In this document: positions 1 to 8,853 of the stretch, piece by piece
Position numbering within the stretch: position 1 is the first letter of the stretch
How the letters are laid out: every line of letters begins with the position of its first letter
From: Polyangiaceae bacterium
GTDB lineage: Bacteria; Myxococcota_A; Polyangia; Polyangiales; Polyangiaceae
DNA length: 64,000 nt
NCBI GenBank assembly: GCA_016715885.1
Contig: JADJXL010000015.1
Span: 62,001 to 126,000, forward strand
Direction: 5' to 3'
Translations under genes and position numbers: made by a program
The notes under the pieces: model-generated
The model's input: only the letters and a program-made list of their open reading frames with translations
The model's database searches: none
Told to the model about the DNA's origin: nothing

Positions 1-2
1 AA

Positions 3-788
3 CGCACGCAAGTCAAAGGACACGTCAATCGCGTCATCGTGCTTTCGGATGGAGATGCCAATGTGGGCGCGACGTCGCATCAAGCCATTTTGGCGATGAT
101 CGGAAGGTACAAAGAAAAGGGCATTACGCTTTCGACCGTCGGGTTTGGCACGGGCAACTACAAAGACACCATGATGGAGCAGCTCGCGGACAAGGGCGAT
201 GGCAACTACGCGTACATCGACAGCGAAGTGCAAGCCAAGCGGGTTTTTCAAGACCAACTTTCGGGCATGCTCGAAGTGATTGCGCGCGACGTCAAAATTC
301 AGGTGGAATTCGACCCCAAGGTCGTGCAGCAATATCGGCTCATTGGATACGAAAATCGTGACGTCGCCGACAAGGATTTTCGCAATGACAAGGTCGATGC
401 GGGTGAAATTGGCAATGGGCACAGCGTGACCGCGATTTACGATGTCGTGCTCAAAAACACCACGGCCTCGCCGATCGTGTTGCGTCTTCGCCACAAGCCG
501 GCGCTTGCTGGAGATACGGCGTCGGAGAGCGCATTCCCGATGAATACGTCGTCGATTGCCGCATCGTTCGAGGCAGCTCCGCGCAACTTCAGATTTGCCG
601 TGGCGGTGGCTGGATTTGCGGAAGTGTTGCGACAGAGCCCGCATGCTCGCGATTGGGCCATGAAGGACATTGCTCGCATTGCGGATCAGGCGGCGGATTC
701 ACGAGCGGACCAGCAAGAATTCGTGAGCCTCGTGCATCGCGCCGAGCGTATTGCAGGCGGCCAGCGCGGTCCTGCCATCGCGCAGTGA
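3..788 (+). CDS. VWA domain protein with C-terminal DUF3520-like domain (5' truncated)
   Basis: The reading frame runs in from the left edge, so the N-terminus and the first metal-binding part of the VWA fold are missing. What remains starts with a hydrophobic strand and the segment VLSDGDANVG, typical of the middle of a von Willebrand factor A (MIDAS) domain, followed by a second strand (ITLSTVGFGTGNYKD). The last 150 residues contain YRLIGYENR, a DF-x-ND element and GEIGNGHSVTAIYD. These match the C-terminal DUF3520 region of YfbK-type surface or periplasmic VWA proteins. The role is probably metal-dependent protein binding at the cell envelope. The family call is good, but no partner can be named. 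Confidence 0.85.
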   Translation, partial: RTQVKGHVNRVIVLSDGDANVGATSHQAILAMIGRYKEKGITLSTVGFGTGNYKDTMMEQLADKGDGNYAYIDSEVQAKRVFQDQLSGMLEVIARDVKIQVEFDPKVVQQYRLIGYENRDVADKDFRNDKVDAGEIGNGHSVTAIYDVVLKNTTASPIVLRLRHKPALAGDTASESAFPMNTSSIAASFEAAPRNFRFAVAVAGFAEVLRQSPHARDWAMKDIARIADQAADSRADQQEFVSLVHRAERIAGGQRGPAIAQ

Positions 789-857
789 AAAATCTTTGCT
801 GCGCTCGTCCTACCCATTGACACGGCGCCGATTTCGTTTTCCCATCCGCCCGTGCAA

Positions 858-2375
858 ATGCTCCTCCGCCAAAGCCTCCTCGTTCCGCTCGTGCTCCTTG
901 CGGCATGCAACCGCGAACAGCCGCAAAGCGACATCAAACCAGCACCCGCATCAGCAGCGCCCGCTGCGGCAGCGGCACCGTCGGCATCGGCATCGGCTGC
1001 CGTCGTACCCGCATCGATCAAGCCTCCCGAGGGAGCGCCGGCGTGCACGGTGACCGACAAGAAAGTATGGGGCTCGGGAGCCAACAAATTGACCGGCTTG
1101 TCCGCGGTGGATCTCGGCGAGGGCAAGCATGGCGTAGGGCTCGCGCTCGGCGTCGATCCGCACGTGCTCGTCATCGAATCCACGGGAGAAGGACGTCTCG
1201 TCAAAGTCCCGGTCGCCAAAGGATCGCATTTGGCAAAGGCGCCGAAAGGCGATGAAGGCGTGCGGAAAGTCCTGCGCGTGACGCCTTCCAAGGTCGATGG
1301 CGAGAAAGTGTATGCATTCGTCGATTATCGTGACGAATACAAAGACAAACGCCGCCGCGTCTCATGCGGTCCTGCCGATACCAGCGATGCCTGGGGACAT
1401 TTCGACGGCGTTCCGTGGCTCGATCGTCCGGAAAAACCCACCGGCGAAGAACGAGAAAAGCTGCTGAAGGGGCACGATTACGATCGCGGGCATCACGAAG
1501 ACGACGGCAAGGGCAACGTCGACGAAAAGGAAGAGGAAAAGGGTTATCACGAATTACGCGATTGCCGCACGTTTTCGGATGGCAGCGGTCGAGCATGGAT
1601 CGTCGGCTCGGAGCTCGAGGCCGATGAAAAAGAAGACAAGTCGCTCGAATGGAAGAGCACGCTCGTCGTCGATACCGGCCACAAAGACAATGAAATTCAC
1701 CTGCACGAAATCGTGTTGAAAGGTGATCCGCCGGCGCTCGCATCATTCGAGATTCCCGTATCGCACAAGCTCGACGACGGTTCACTGCTCTTGGCCACGC
1801 GATGGAGCTCGTCGCTGCGCGTGGGCATTCTCGGCAAAAACAAACGCCTCAAGTCGAGACTCGCCAGTTACCCTGGTTTTCCGACCATTCCGTCGATCAC
1901 GGAAGACGGAGACGACTTGGTGCTCGTGACTTCCGTGACGAAAGAAAAGGGGCATTTTGCGCTGCGTGGATTGCGCGTTCCAAAGGCTTCGCCTGTTTTG
2001 CCGAAAAAACTCCTCGCCATCGACACGCATACGGGCGATGCAGGGCACGACCATTCGCATGGCCACGACGAAGAGCTCGATCACCACGACCATTCGGAGA
2101 CCGACCCGACCTTCATTCGTGATACGAAGGGCCGAAGGTGGCTTGCATTCATCGAAGGGAAACGCGGTCAAGGCAAATTGGAAATCGTGCCCGTGGATGA
2201 AAAGTTTTCGGCCATGGGCAAGCGTTTTTCGGTGATCGACGACAAGAGCCTCGCATCGGAAGCTCGGCTTTTGCCCCTCCCCGATGGCGCTCTTTTGGTG
2301 GTTTCGCTGCGCGATGGGGACAATGGCGTCGAAGTGATCACCGAGCAGCTTCGTTGCGAAGTGCTCAAGGAGTGA
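858..2375 (+). CDS. Histidine-rich lipoprotein of unknown function
   Basis: The protein has 505 residues. The first 17 form a lipoprotein signal ending in the lipobox LLAAC (Cys17), followed by an Ala/Pro/Ser-rich linker, so it is probably anchored in the outer membrane. A GTG lies two codons upstream at 852; the ATG at 858 gives the more usual lipoprotein N-terminus. The body is rich in charged residues (runs of DEKEEEK type). A histidine/acid cluster at about residues 395-413 (HDHSHGHDEELDHHDH) could bind Zn, Cu or Ni. I recognise no family. It is convergent with the ABC-F gene, with 13 bp between the stop codons. Metal binding is inferred from composition only. Confidence 0.75.
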   Translation: MLLRQSLLVPLVLLAACNREQPQSDIKPAPASAAPAAAAAPSASASAAVVPASIKPPEGAPACTVTDKKVWGSGANKLTGLSAVDLGEGKHGVGLALGVDPHVLVIESTGEGRLVKVPVAKGSHLAKAPKGDEGVRKVLRVTPSKVDGEKVYAFVDYRDEYKDKRRRVSCGPADTSDAWGHFDGVPWLDRPEKPTGEEREKLLKGHDYDRGHHEDDGKGNVDEKEEEKGYHELRDCRTFSDGSGRAWIVGSELEADEKEDKSLEWKSTLVVDTGHKDNEIHLHEIVLKGDPPALASFEIPVSHKLDDGSLLLATRWSSSLRVGILGKNKRLKSRLASYPGFPTIPSITEDGDDLVLVTSVTKEKGHFALRGLRVPKASPVLPKKLLAIDTHTGDAGHDHSHGHDEELDHHDHSETDPTFIRDTKGRRWLAFIEGKRGQGKLEIVPVDEKFSAMGKRFSVIDDKSLASEARLLPLPDGALLVVSLRDGDNGVEVITEQLRCEVLKE

Positions 2376-2388
2376 GCGATTGATTCCG

Positions 2389-4311
2389 TCAAGTGGCGGA
2401 TTGCTTCTGTTCCAGCTCTTCCCAGCGAGCCACGAGCGCTGCTGCACGCGCCTTCGCTTCTTCGAGCTTTCGGGTCATCGCAGGTACTTCGGTCGGGCGT
2501 GACGAATAAAGCGACGGATCCGTCAGCGCTTTTTCGCAATCGGCCACTTCCTTTTCAGCCGCGTCCACTCGATCGAGGATCGTTTCGAATTCGCGTTGTT
2601 CGGCCCACGTGAGCCCCTTGGGCTTGGAGGTTTTTGCGGGAGGTTTGTCTTTCTGGATCGATTTCGCTTCCGCCTGGGCTGCTCGTGCCGCCTCCTCCCG
2701 CGCGGCTACGGCCGCCGCTTTCTGCATGAGGTAATCGGAATGGCCGCCGGCATATCGCACGATGCGCCCGTCTCCCTCGAAAACGAGCAGCGATGTGGCG
2801 ACTCGGTCGAGAAACCACCGGTCATGCGTGACCACGATTGCGCTGCCGCCATATTCGAGGAGCATTTCTTCGAGCGCCGATAGCGTGGGTAAATCCAGAT
2901 CGTTCGTGGGTTCGTCCAATATCAAAAGACCGTGTTTGTCCGCGAGCATGCGGGCAAGCGCGACCCGAGCACGTTCGCCGCCGGACAAGGATCGCACGGG
3001 CTGGCGTTGCGCGTGCGAATCGAAGGCGAATCGTTCGAGAAACGATCGCACTTCAATGGGCTGACCACCAAGCTCGATTTTATTTCCCGTCGATGCCACG
3101 TTGTCGTAGACCGACGCGTCTTCATCGAGGCCACTTCGATGCTGGTCGAAATAACCCAATCTCGTATTTTTGCCGATGACCACGGCGCCGCGCGAAGGCG
3201 ATATTTCACCTAGAATCGTCCGCAGCAAAGTGGTTTTTCCCGTACCATTTCTCCCGACGATGCCGATCCGTTCGCCGGCCATGATCACCAGGTCCAGGTC
3301 GCGCACGAGCGTACGCCCGGCCAAATCTACCGATACGTTACGTAACTCTGCGAGCGTTTTGCCTGTGATGGAAGCTTCCGCGACGAGGCGTGCGGTTCGT
3401 TCGGCGCGTTGGGGGCGAGCGTCTTTGGCGGCTTCTGCGCGTTGAATGCGCGCCTTTTGTTTGGTCGTGCGTGCTTTTGGCTGCCGGCGCAACCATTCGA
3501 GCTCGCCGCGCAAAAAGTTCTGGCGGTTTTGCTCGGTACGTGCTTCGAGCGCCAGGCGTTCGGCTTTGGCCTCGAGATACGCTTCGTAACCGCCTTCGTA
3601 CGCGTGCACGACGCCGCGATGTAGTTCGAGGGTGCGGTCCGCTATGCGATCGAGCAGGTATCGATCGTGGGTGACGACGAGCAATGCGCCTTCGAATTCT
3701 TCGAGCAGGTACTTTTCGAGCCACGTGATCGTTTCGACGTCCAAGTGATTGGAGGGTTCGTCGAGAATGAGCAATGTTGGTGGTGCGACGAGAATCCGTG
3801 CAAGAGCGACGCGACGTTTGTCACCGCCGGACAGTTCGCGAGCGGGAACGTCGGGGCGTTCGATGCCGAGGTGACCGAGGATTTCTTCCACGCGATGCAT
3901 GAGATCCCAGCCGCCGTGACGTTCGATTTGCGCGGCCGCTTCGGCTTGCTCGGCGAGGAGTTTGTCCGCGTGCGGTTCACCGGCTGCGATGCGCGCGGAC
4001 AAACGCTCGTGGTTTGTCTTGGCCTGTGACCAAGCGCCAAGTCCTTCGGTTACGATGGTTCGCGCGGTCGCGTCTGGATCGAGCGTGGGTTCTTGCGCGA
4101 GGTACGCGACGGAGGCTCCACGCCGTACGGCGACCGAACCTGCATCGGGCGCTTCGAGTCCCGCGAGAATTCTCGCCAGCGTGCTCTTACCGCTGCCGTT
4201 CGATCCGACCAACCCTACGCGCTGGCCTGTGTGGATCGATAAGGAGACGCCATCGAGGATGGTTTTCTGGCCATAGGACTTGGAGATGTCTTGCGCAACG
4301 AGGACCGGCAC
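2389..4311 (-). CDS. uup: ABC-F family ATPase (Uup-like)
   Basis: This is a soluble protein with two ABC ATPase domains and no membrane segments, about 640 residues. Domain 1 has Walker A GSNGSGKST, signature LSGGDKRRVALAR and Walker B LLILDEPSNHLD. Domain 2 has GRNGTGKTT, LSGGERARVALAR and LLILDEPTNDLD. The linker between them is rich in charged helix, and the C-terminus ends in a coiled coil (EQREFETILDRVDAAEKEV) typical of Uup. ABC-F proteins act on the ribosome or on branched DNA rather than in transport. The GTG at 4311 starts right before the first domain (PVLVAQDISKSYG). A TTG at 4383 would add 24 residues. Neither start has a clear ribosome site. Confidence 0.85.
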   Translation of the reverse strand: MPVLVAQDISKSYGQKTILDGVSLSIHTGQRVGLVGSNGSGKSTLARILAGLEAPDAGSVAVRRGASVAYLAQEPTLDPDATARTIVTEGLGAWSQAKTNHERLSARIAAGEPHADKLLAEQAEAAAQIERHGGWDLMHRVEEILGHLGIERPDVPARELSGGDKRRVALARILVAPPTLLILDEPSNHLDVETITWLEKYLLEEFEGALLVVTHDRYLLDRIADRTLELHRGVVHAYEGGYEAYLEAKAERLALEARTEQNRQNFLRGELEWLRRQPKARTTKQKARIQRAEAAKDARPQRAERTARLVAEASITGKTLAELRNVSVDLAGRTLVRDLDLVIMAGERIGIVGRNGTGKTTLLRTILGEISPSRGAVVIGKNTRLGYFDQHRSGLDEDASVYDNVASTGNKIELGGQPIEVRSFLERFAFDSHAQRQPVRSLSGGERARVALARMLADKHGLLILDEPTNDLDLPTLSALEEMLLEYGGSAIVVTHDRWFLDRVATSLLVFEGDGRIVRYAGGHSDYLMQKAAAVAAREEAARAAQAEAKSIQKDKPPAKTSKPKGLTWAEQREFETILDRVDAAEKEVADCEKALTDPSLYSSRPTEVPAMTRKLEEAKARAAALVARWEELEQKQSAT

Positions 4312-4441
4312 GCGCGAGACGGTAGCACCGAGCCGAACCTGGGGTTTGGGGCGAAGGGCGCCAAAGGCGATCCGAAGCCCCAAATGTTCAAACCAAAGGT
4401 CGTGAAGGCTCGATCACCATTCTGAAAATGGAGAACCTACG

Positions 4442-6580
4442 TTGACGAGCGAAGCGGTGATCTGTAGGATATCGTGGATTACCATGCATAACCGCGTCGT
4501 TGCCGACAGGTACGAACTGGTGCAACAAATTGGACGCGGCGCCATGGGCTTCATCTGGGAAGCAATCGACCAGCACCTGCGGCGTCGAGTGGCGGTCAAG
4601 TTGATGACCCAGGACCACATGGCGTCGAGCATGGCGCGGCTGCGCTTCGACCGCGAAGCCAAAGCGATCGCGCAGCTCAGAAATCCGCACGTAGTGCAAA
4701 TTCACGATTACGGTATCCACGATGGCTCGCCGTACATCGTGATGGAACTGCTCGAAGGAGAAGACCTCGACAGTCGGCTCGAGCGGGACAATCGCATGCC
4801 GCTCGGGGTCGTTGCATCGATTATCAAGCAGGCGGCTTTGGGGCTGGCATCGGCACACGCCAAAGGCATCGTGCATCGTGATTTCAAGCCGGCCAACATT
4901 TTCCTTTCGCAAAGCGATACGGGTGAAGTCGTAAAGATTCTCGATTTCGGCGTCGTGGCGATGTTGTCGGAGCCCAACATCGATGCGGACGACGAAGTCC
5001 TTGGGCAGACGGCGGCGGGAACCATCGTCGGCACGCCGCTTTACATGAGTCCCGAGCAAATTCGCGGCGGCGTGGTGGACCATCGAAGTGATCTCTGGTC
5101 GCTCGCGGTGGTTGCATACCGAGCGCTCACCGGAGTGAATCCATTTGCCGGACAATGGCTCGGTATGCTGATGGTGCGCATTTGCACCGATCCATTCACT
5201 CGACCGTCGGAGGTCGTGCCAGCACTTCCGCCGGAAGTGGACAACTTTTTTGAACGAGCACTTGCCAAGGACCCGGACAAACGTTTTCGCAATGCGCGCG
5301 AATTCGCCAATGCTTTCGCGGCATTGACCGAACATCGAGAACGGGGCAGGGCCCGAATTCTGGTCGTGGACGACGAACCGGACGTCGAGCTTTTGGTCAA
5401 GCAGCGATTTCGGCAGCAGATAAAAAAAGGCATTTATGATTTCGTTTTTGCGTCGGACGGTTTGAATGCCCTGGAAAAACTCCGCAAGCATGACGACATC
5501 GACGTCATCATGACCGACATCAACATGCCCGGAATGGACGGACTCACGTTCCTGTCGCATGTCATCGATGTCGCCCCGCTCGTAAGGACCATCGTCGTAT
5601 CGGCATATGGCGACATGGGGAACATTCGCACGGCGATGAATCGCGGTGCTTTCGATTTCGTCGTAAAACCCATCGACTTCAAAGATCTCGAAGTCACCAT
5701 CGAAAAGACGCTCAAGCACGTGCTCGAACTGCGAAAGAATGCGCAATCGTCCGAAGAAAATTCCGTTTTGCGCATGTTCGTCAGCCCAAACCTCGTCGAT
5801 CGTTTGCGCGCCAAATCGCTTTACGTGCCCGTCACGACAGGACCTGCATCGGTCGCATTCATCGACATCGCGGGAACGCATACCAAGGTGACGCCGAACA
5901 ACATCGACGAGCTGGTTCGCACGCTGAACGCCAATTTCGAGGTCATCGTGCCGGCTATCACGTATCGCGGGGGCGTCGTGGAAAAGTTCGTGAGCGACGC
6001 GGTCATGGTGGTTTTCCAAGGCGAAGATCACGTCGGCCGTGCGCTCGATGCATGCCTGACCATTCGATCGCAGCTCCGCACGCTTGCCGTGCGTGCCGGC
6101 AAGGATTCTCCTTATGCGCTGGGCGTCCGCATGGGCATTGCGACGGGAAATATTTCCGTCGGCGAAGTCGGCTCGAAAGCCTACGGACGCCTCGAACACA
6201 CGGTGCTCGGTATCGTGCCTCGTACAGCCGCAGTGCTCGAAGGCATCGCAGAGACAAACCAGATTCTCATTGACGAAGCAACCCATCGAGCCGCTCAGAG
6301 CTCGTTCGAATGCAATGCCCGCGAAATGACGGGCAAGCCCATCGCTTTCGACGTCTTCGAGCTCGTCCGTCGCAACGTAGCCGATACGGCTGCCAAACAA
6401 GTTGGCAACAGCAGCAGCGTCGACCTGTCGCTGTCGTCATCCAACGATCCCGTCGAATCCGCAACGATCGTCACCCACGACGACGGGCACGATGATCAGG
6501 CTGCGGCGTTCCGAACGACAGCCGAAGGCGACGACGCGACTTCGGACGACAAAACGCCCAAAGATCCCTCGAAGAACTAG
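4442..6580 (+). CDS. Ser/Thr kinase - receiver - (degenerate) nucleotidyl cyclase fusion
   Basis: A single 712-residue soluble protein carries three signalling domains. Residues about 23-295 are a Hanks-type kinase: glycine loop GRGAMG 31-36, Lys53, HRDFKP 145-150, DFG 168-170 and GTPLYMSPEQ, all intact. Residues about 304-425 are a response-regulator receiver with acidic D310/D311, phospho-acceptor D359 and K409, all intact. Residues about 468-640 are a class III adenylyl/guanylyl cyclase fold. The metal Asp residues D475 and D519 are kept, but the Asp, Asn and Arg expected near 591, 594 and 598 are Ile, Arg and Val. The TTG at 4442 has a good GGAGA site 7 bp upstream; an ATG at 4484 is the alternative. 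It is divergent from the ABC-F gene. Confidence 0.92.
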   Translation: MTSEAVICRISWITMHNRVVADRYELVQQIGRGAMGFIWEAIDQHLRRRVAVKLMTQDHMASSMARLRFDREAKAIAQLRNPHVVQIHDYGIHDGSPYIVMELLEGEDLDSRLERDNRMPLGVVASIIKQAALGLASAHAKGIVHRDFKPANIFLSQSDTGEVVKILDFGVVAMLSEPNIDADDEVLGQTAAGTIVGTPLYMSPEQIRGGVVDHRSDLWSLAVVAYRALTGVNPFAGQWLGMLMVRICTDPFTRPSEVVPALPPEVDNFFERALAKDPDKRFRNAREFANAFAALTEHRERGRARILVVDDEPDVELLVKQRFRQQIKKGIYDFVFASDGLNALEKLRKHDDIDVIMTDINMPGMDGLTFLSHVIDVAPLVRTIVVSAYGDMGNIRTAMNRGAFDFVVKPIDFKDLEVTIEKTLKHVLELRKNAQSSEENSVLRMFVSPNLVDRLRAKSLYVPVTTGPASVAFIDIAGTHTKVTPNNIDELVRTLNANFEVIVPAITYRGGVVEKFVSDAVMVVFQGEDHVGRALDACLTIRSQLRTLAVRAGKDSPYALGVRMGIATGNISVGEVGSKAYGRLEHTVLGIVPRTAAVLEGIAETNQILIDEATHRAAQSSFECNAREMTGKPIAFDVFELVRRNVADTAAKQVGNSSSVDLSLSSSNDPVESATIVTHDDGHDDQAAAFRTTAEGDDATSDDKTPKDPSKN

Positions 6581-6616
6581 GTGCTCAGCGCGCACGCGTC
6601 CGTGCGCGCCGACGAA

Positions 6617-6645
6617 GGGTCTGGCCTGGTTTACAGGCCAAACCC
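6617..6645. terminator. Stem-loop between convergent genes
   Basis: GGGT-C-TGGCCTG, loop GTTTA, CAGGCCA-A-ACCC forms an 11-bp stem with one mismatch. It lies between the stop of the kinase fusion and the stop of the DUF362 gene, which is the expected place for a bidirectional terminator. There is no U-tract, so intrinsic termination is not certain. Confidence 0.5.
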
Positions 6646-6655
6646 GTTCCAACTA

Positions 6656-7954
6656 TCAGGAATGTGCGCGTGCGGCTTCGCGGTCTTTGCGCATCTGTCG
6701 GTGCTTCAATTCGGGGGATTCGGCGACCGCCATGCCAATGAGGCGGAAGCCTTCGACGAAATGCTTCAGCCCGATTCGTATCAGCTCGGGACTGACGGCG
6801 CCGACATCGGGAAATCCACGGCCTTCGGGATCAGCAGAAACATTGCCCCAATTCGCAAAGAGGCGGCCCCAGTCGCTCGATAGCACCTTCTGCACGTTTT
6901 TCTGGGCATACATCGGGTACCAAAACATGTCGTGGTACGCGACGGATGCCACGTAGGCCCACGGCGCGAGCCACGTCTTCAACGACCACTCGATCGGCCC
7001 CTTCAGCGGGCCCCAATAAATTCGATGCTGGTTGCGCGAGGCGAACGTCATCTCTTTGAAAGGACCCTGGAAATTCCAGTTTTCCTTCGCCGCGTCGACG
7101 TCACCGACGATTTCGATGTCGCGCACGTCGCCACAGCCGAGCCCGAGATCGTGCGCGAGCCTCACGAATTCGAGATCCCTCATCGGATCGAAGCCCATGA
7201 GCTTCGCGGCCACGGCATCGATCGCCACTTGATCAGCCGATGCGAGGATGACGTTTTTCACGTGCGGGATCATGCAGCGCGGGCCCGGACCATCACCGGC
7301 GAACGTGCCATCCATCACGGCAAATACGCCTCGATGGATCTTCTTCTGGATCATGAGCAAGTCGACGAGCGTCTTGTGAATGACCGGATGCGTCCAGTGG
7401 CGATGCTCGTTGAGCAGACCGCCGAACGCGTTCTTCATCGCGCCCGTGGTCGTCGTGAAGATGTGCGTCTTGACCGTCGGTAGATGAATGATGTTCTCCC
7501 CGATGAACCGCTTCGGGATGCTGAAGCCCTTCGGGTAGACCTCGTTCAAGCATGTGAACTTTTTCGTCAAGTCACCGACGGCGTCACGAATGTCGATCCA
7601 CTCTTCGCCTTCGTAGAGGTGCACATTGCGCAAGCCGTGCGCATTCACCACGTCGACCTGCTTGTTTTCGCGCTCGCCGAGGTGCGCGTCGATCACGACG
7701 GTGCGGTTGTGGCAAGCGTGGACGAGCTGTTTGTCGTAGCCGTCCTTCAGCATGGCGCGGATGACGCCGTCGAGCTGCCAAGGGACCGTGGAGGAACCTG
7801 GGAAGAAGAAGTGCCAGGAGATGTTCACCTTCAGCGCCGTGTCGGCATCTTTGGCAATCACGTCCTGATAGCCCGCGAGGTTCATCAAGCGGTGGTAGTC
7901 ATCGAGGACCGTGGCGGGGGACGTGCGTAAAATCGCGACTTTCGACTTGCTCAT
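6656..7954 (-). CDS. DUF362-domain protein
   Basis: The protein has about 432 residues with no signal peptide. The core matches the DUF362 family: an N-terminal VAILRTSP strand, a GENIIHLPTVKTH segment, TTGAMKNAFGG, and a VMDGTFAGDGPGP region followed by ASADQVAIDAVAAKLMGFDP. Some DUF362 members are fused to ferredoxin domains and are thought to take part in redox or cofactor chemistry; no Cys cluster is seen here. The ATG at 7954 is chosen because GAGG lies just upstream; a longer frame reaches 8029. The substrate is unknown. Confidence 0.85.
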   Translation of the reverse strand: MSKSKVAILRTSPATVLDDYHRLMNLAGYQDVIAKDADTALKVNISWHFFFPGSSTVPWQLDGVIRAMLKDGYDKQLVHACHNRTVVIDAHLGERENKQVDVVNAHGLRNVHLYEGEEWIDIRDAVGDLTKKFTCLNEVYPKGFSIPKRFIGENIIHLPTVKTHIFTTTTGAMKNAFGGLLNEHRHWTHPVIHKTLVDLLMIQKKIHRGVFAVMDGTFAGDGPGPRCMIPHVKNVILASADQVAIDAVAAKLMGFDPMRDLEFVRLAHDLGLGCGDVRDIEIVGDVDAAKENWNFQGPFKEMTFASRNQHRIYWGPLKGPIEWSLKTWLAPWAYVASVAYHDMFWYPMYAQKNVQKVLSSDWGRLFANWGNVSADPEGRGFPDVGAVSPELIRIGLKHFVEGFRLIGMAVAESPELKHRQMRKDREAARAHS

Positions 7955-8054
7955 ACAGACCTCGGCGCTGGCAGGCGCGCGGTATAGCATGGGAGACACG
8001 GTTGGCCCGGAGCCGTTCGACTCCGGCAACGAAACGCCTTAGTGAAGGATCACA

Positions 8055-8084
8055 TTGCAGACCAGCCCCCGGATGCGCTAATGT
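8055..8084 (+). promoter_or_regulatory. Candidate sigma-70-type promoter for tRNA-Leu
   Basis: TTGCAG (8055-8060) and TAATGT (8079-8084) are separated by 18 bp, placing a start site around 8091, about 11 bp before the tRNA. This rests on consensus matching only. Confidence 0.45.
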
Positions 8085-8101
8085 CCGCGCTCTCGAATCG
8101 A

Positions 8102-8184
8102 GCCGAAGTGGCGGAATGGCAAACGCGGCGGATTCAAAATCCGTTGTCCTTACGGACTTGTGGGTTCGACTCCCACCTTCGGTA
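8102..8184 (+). tRNA. tRNA-Leu (anticodon CAA)
   Basis: The gene is 83 nt. The 7-bp acceptor stem GCCGAAG pairs with CTTCGGT (one G-U). The anticodon loop TTCAAAA carries CAA at 8135-8137. A long variable arm marks it as a class II tRNA. The T arm is GTGGG TTCGACT CCCAC and the discriminator is A. No CCA is encoded. It reads UUG. Confidence 0.95.
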
Positions 8185-8205
8185 CCCCGTTTGATCTAGA
8201 GCGAA

Positions 8206-8853
8206 GTGAAAAAGAAGAGAGCGCTGCGGGGAATTGAGCAGCTCGGAGCGGTGCTCGGCCGAGCAACCGAGATTTCGCCCCCCAAAGAAGCGCCTGATGC
8301 ACGTGCTCCCGTGTCGGCTCGTGACTGGGAAGCGGCCGTGGGAACGCGCATCGCGGCTCGCGCCATGCCTGCGAAACTCGATCGCGGCGTGCTGCACGTG
8401 CGCGTGGCGAGCTCCACGTGGGCGCAAGAGTTGTCGCTGCTTGGTGAGCCGATCCTCGCGCAACTTCGCGCGCGTGGAATCCCGGTCGAAGCGCTGCGGT
8501 TTCGCGTGGGTCAGGTGGATGCGCCCGAGCGGAGCAAGACGCGAGAAGAGCACGTGCGCACGACACCTCCGGCCGTGCCGCTTCCTTCGAACGTGGCGGG
8601 TGAAGTCGAACGAGTGCGCAATGCGGAGCTGCGTGATGCGATTCGTCGTGCGGCCGAGAAAAACCTGGGATGGCAACGGATGAACCGGCGCGCGCAAGCG
8701 TCTGTCGAGACAAACGAACGGCGAGACGAAGGCGTTACGACACCGAGACCTGGCGCTCGAGGCCCTCGATTCGTTGGACCAGAAACCGATCGGCCGGACC
8801 GAGTTGCGGAGCCAGTTTCTGCATCGCCGCGACGTACGCGCGGATCAGTTTGA
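8206..8853 (+). CDS. DUF721 / DciA-like protein
   Basis: The protein has 215 residues and a GTG start about 20 bp after tRNA-Leu. The core, residues about 40-105, matches DUF721: DWEAAVG near the start, LHVRVASSTWAQELSLL and a final GIPVEALRFRVG. DciA-type DUF721 proteins load or partner the replicative helicase DnaB in bacteria that lack DnaC/DnaI. The C-terminal third is Arg/Glu-rich and probably disordered. Its last 40 codons overlap the 3' end of the convergent FHA gene by 119 bp, so that part of the tail is constrained by another gene. Confidence 0.75.
   Translation: MKKKRALRGIEQLGAVLGRATEISPPKEAPDARAPVSARDWEAAVGTRIAARAMPAKLDRGVLHVRVASSTWAQELSLLGEPILAQLRARGIPVEALRFRVGQVDAPERSKTREEHVRTTPPAVPLPSNVAGEVERVRNAELRDAIRRAAEKNLGWQRMNRRAQASVETNERRDEGVTTPRPGARGPRFVGPETDRPDRVAEPVSASPRRTRGSV

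Noticed and set aside
4388..6400. A 670-codon open frame opposite the kinase fusion
   Set aside because: It mirrors a certain gene, has no recognisable motif, and long antisense frames are expected in GC-rich DNA.
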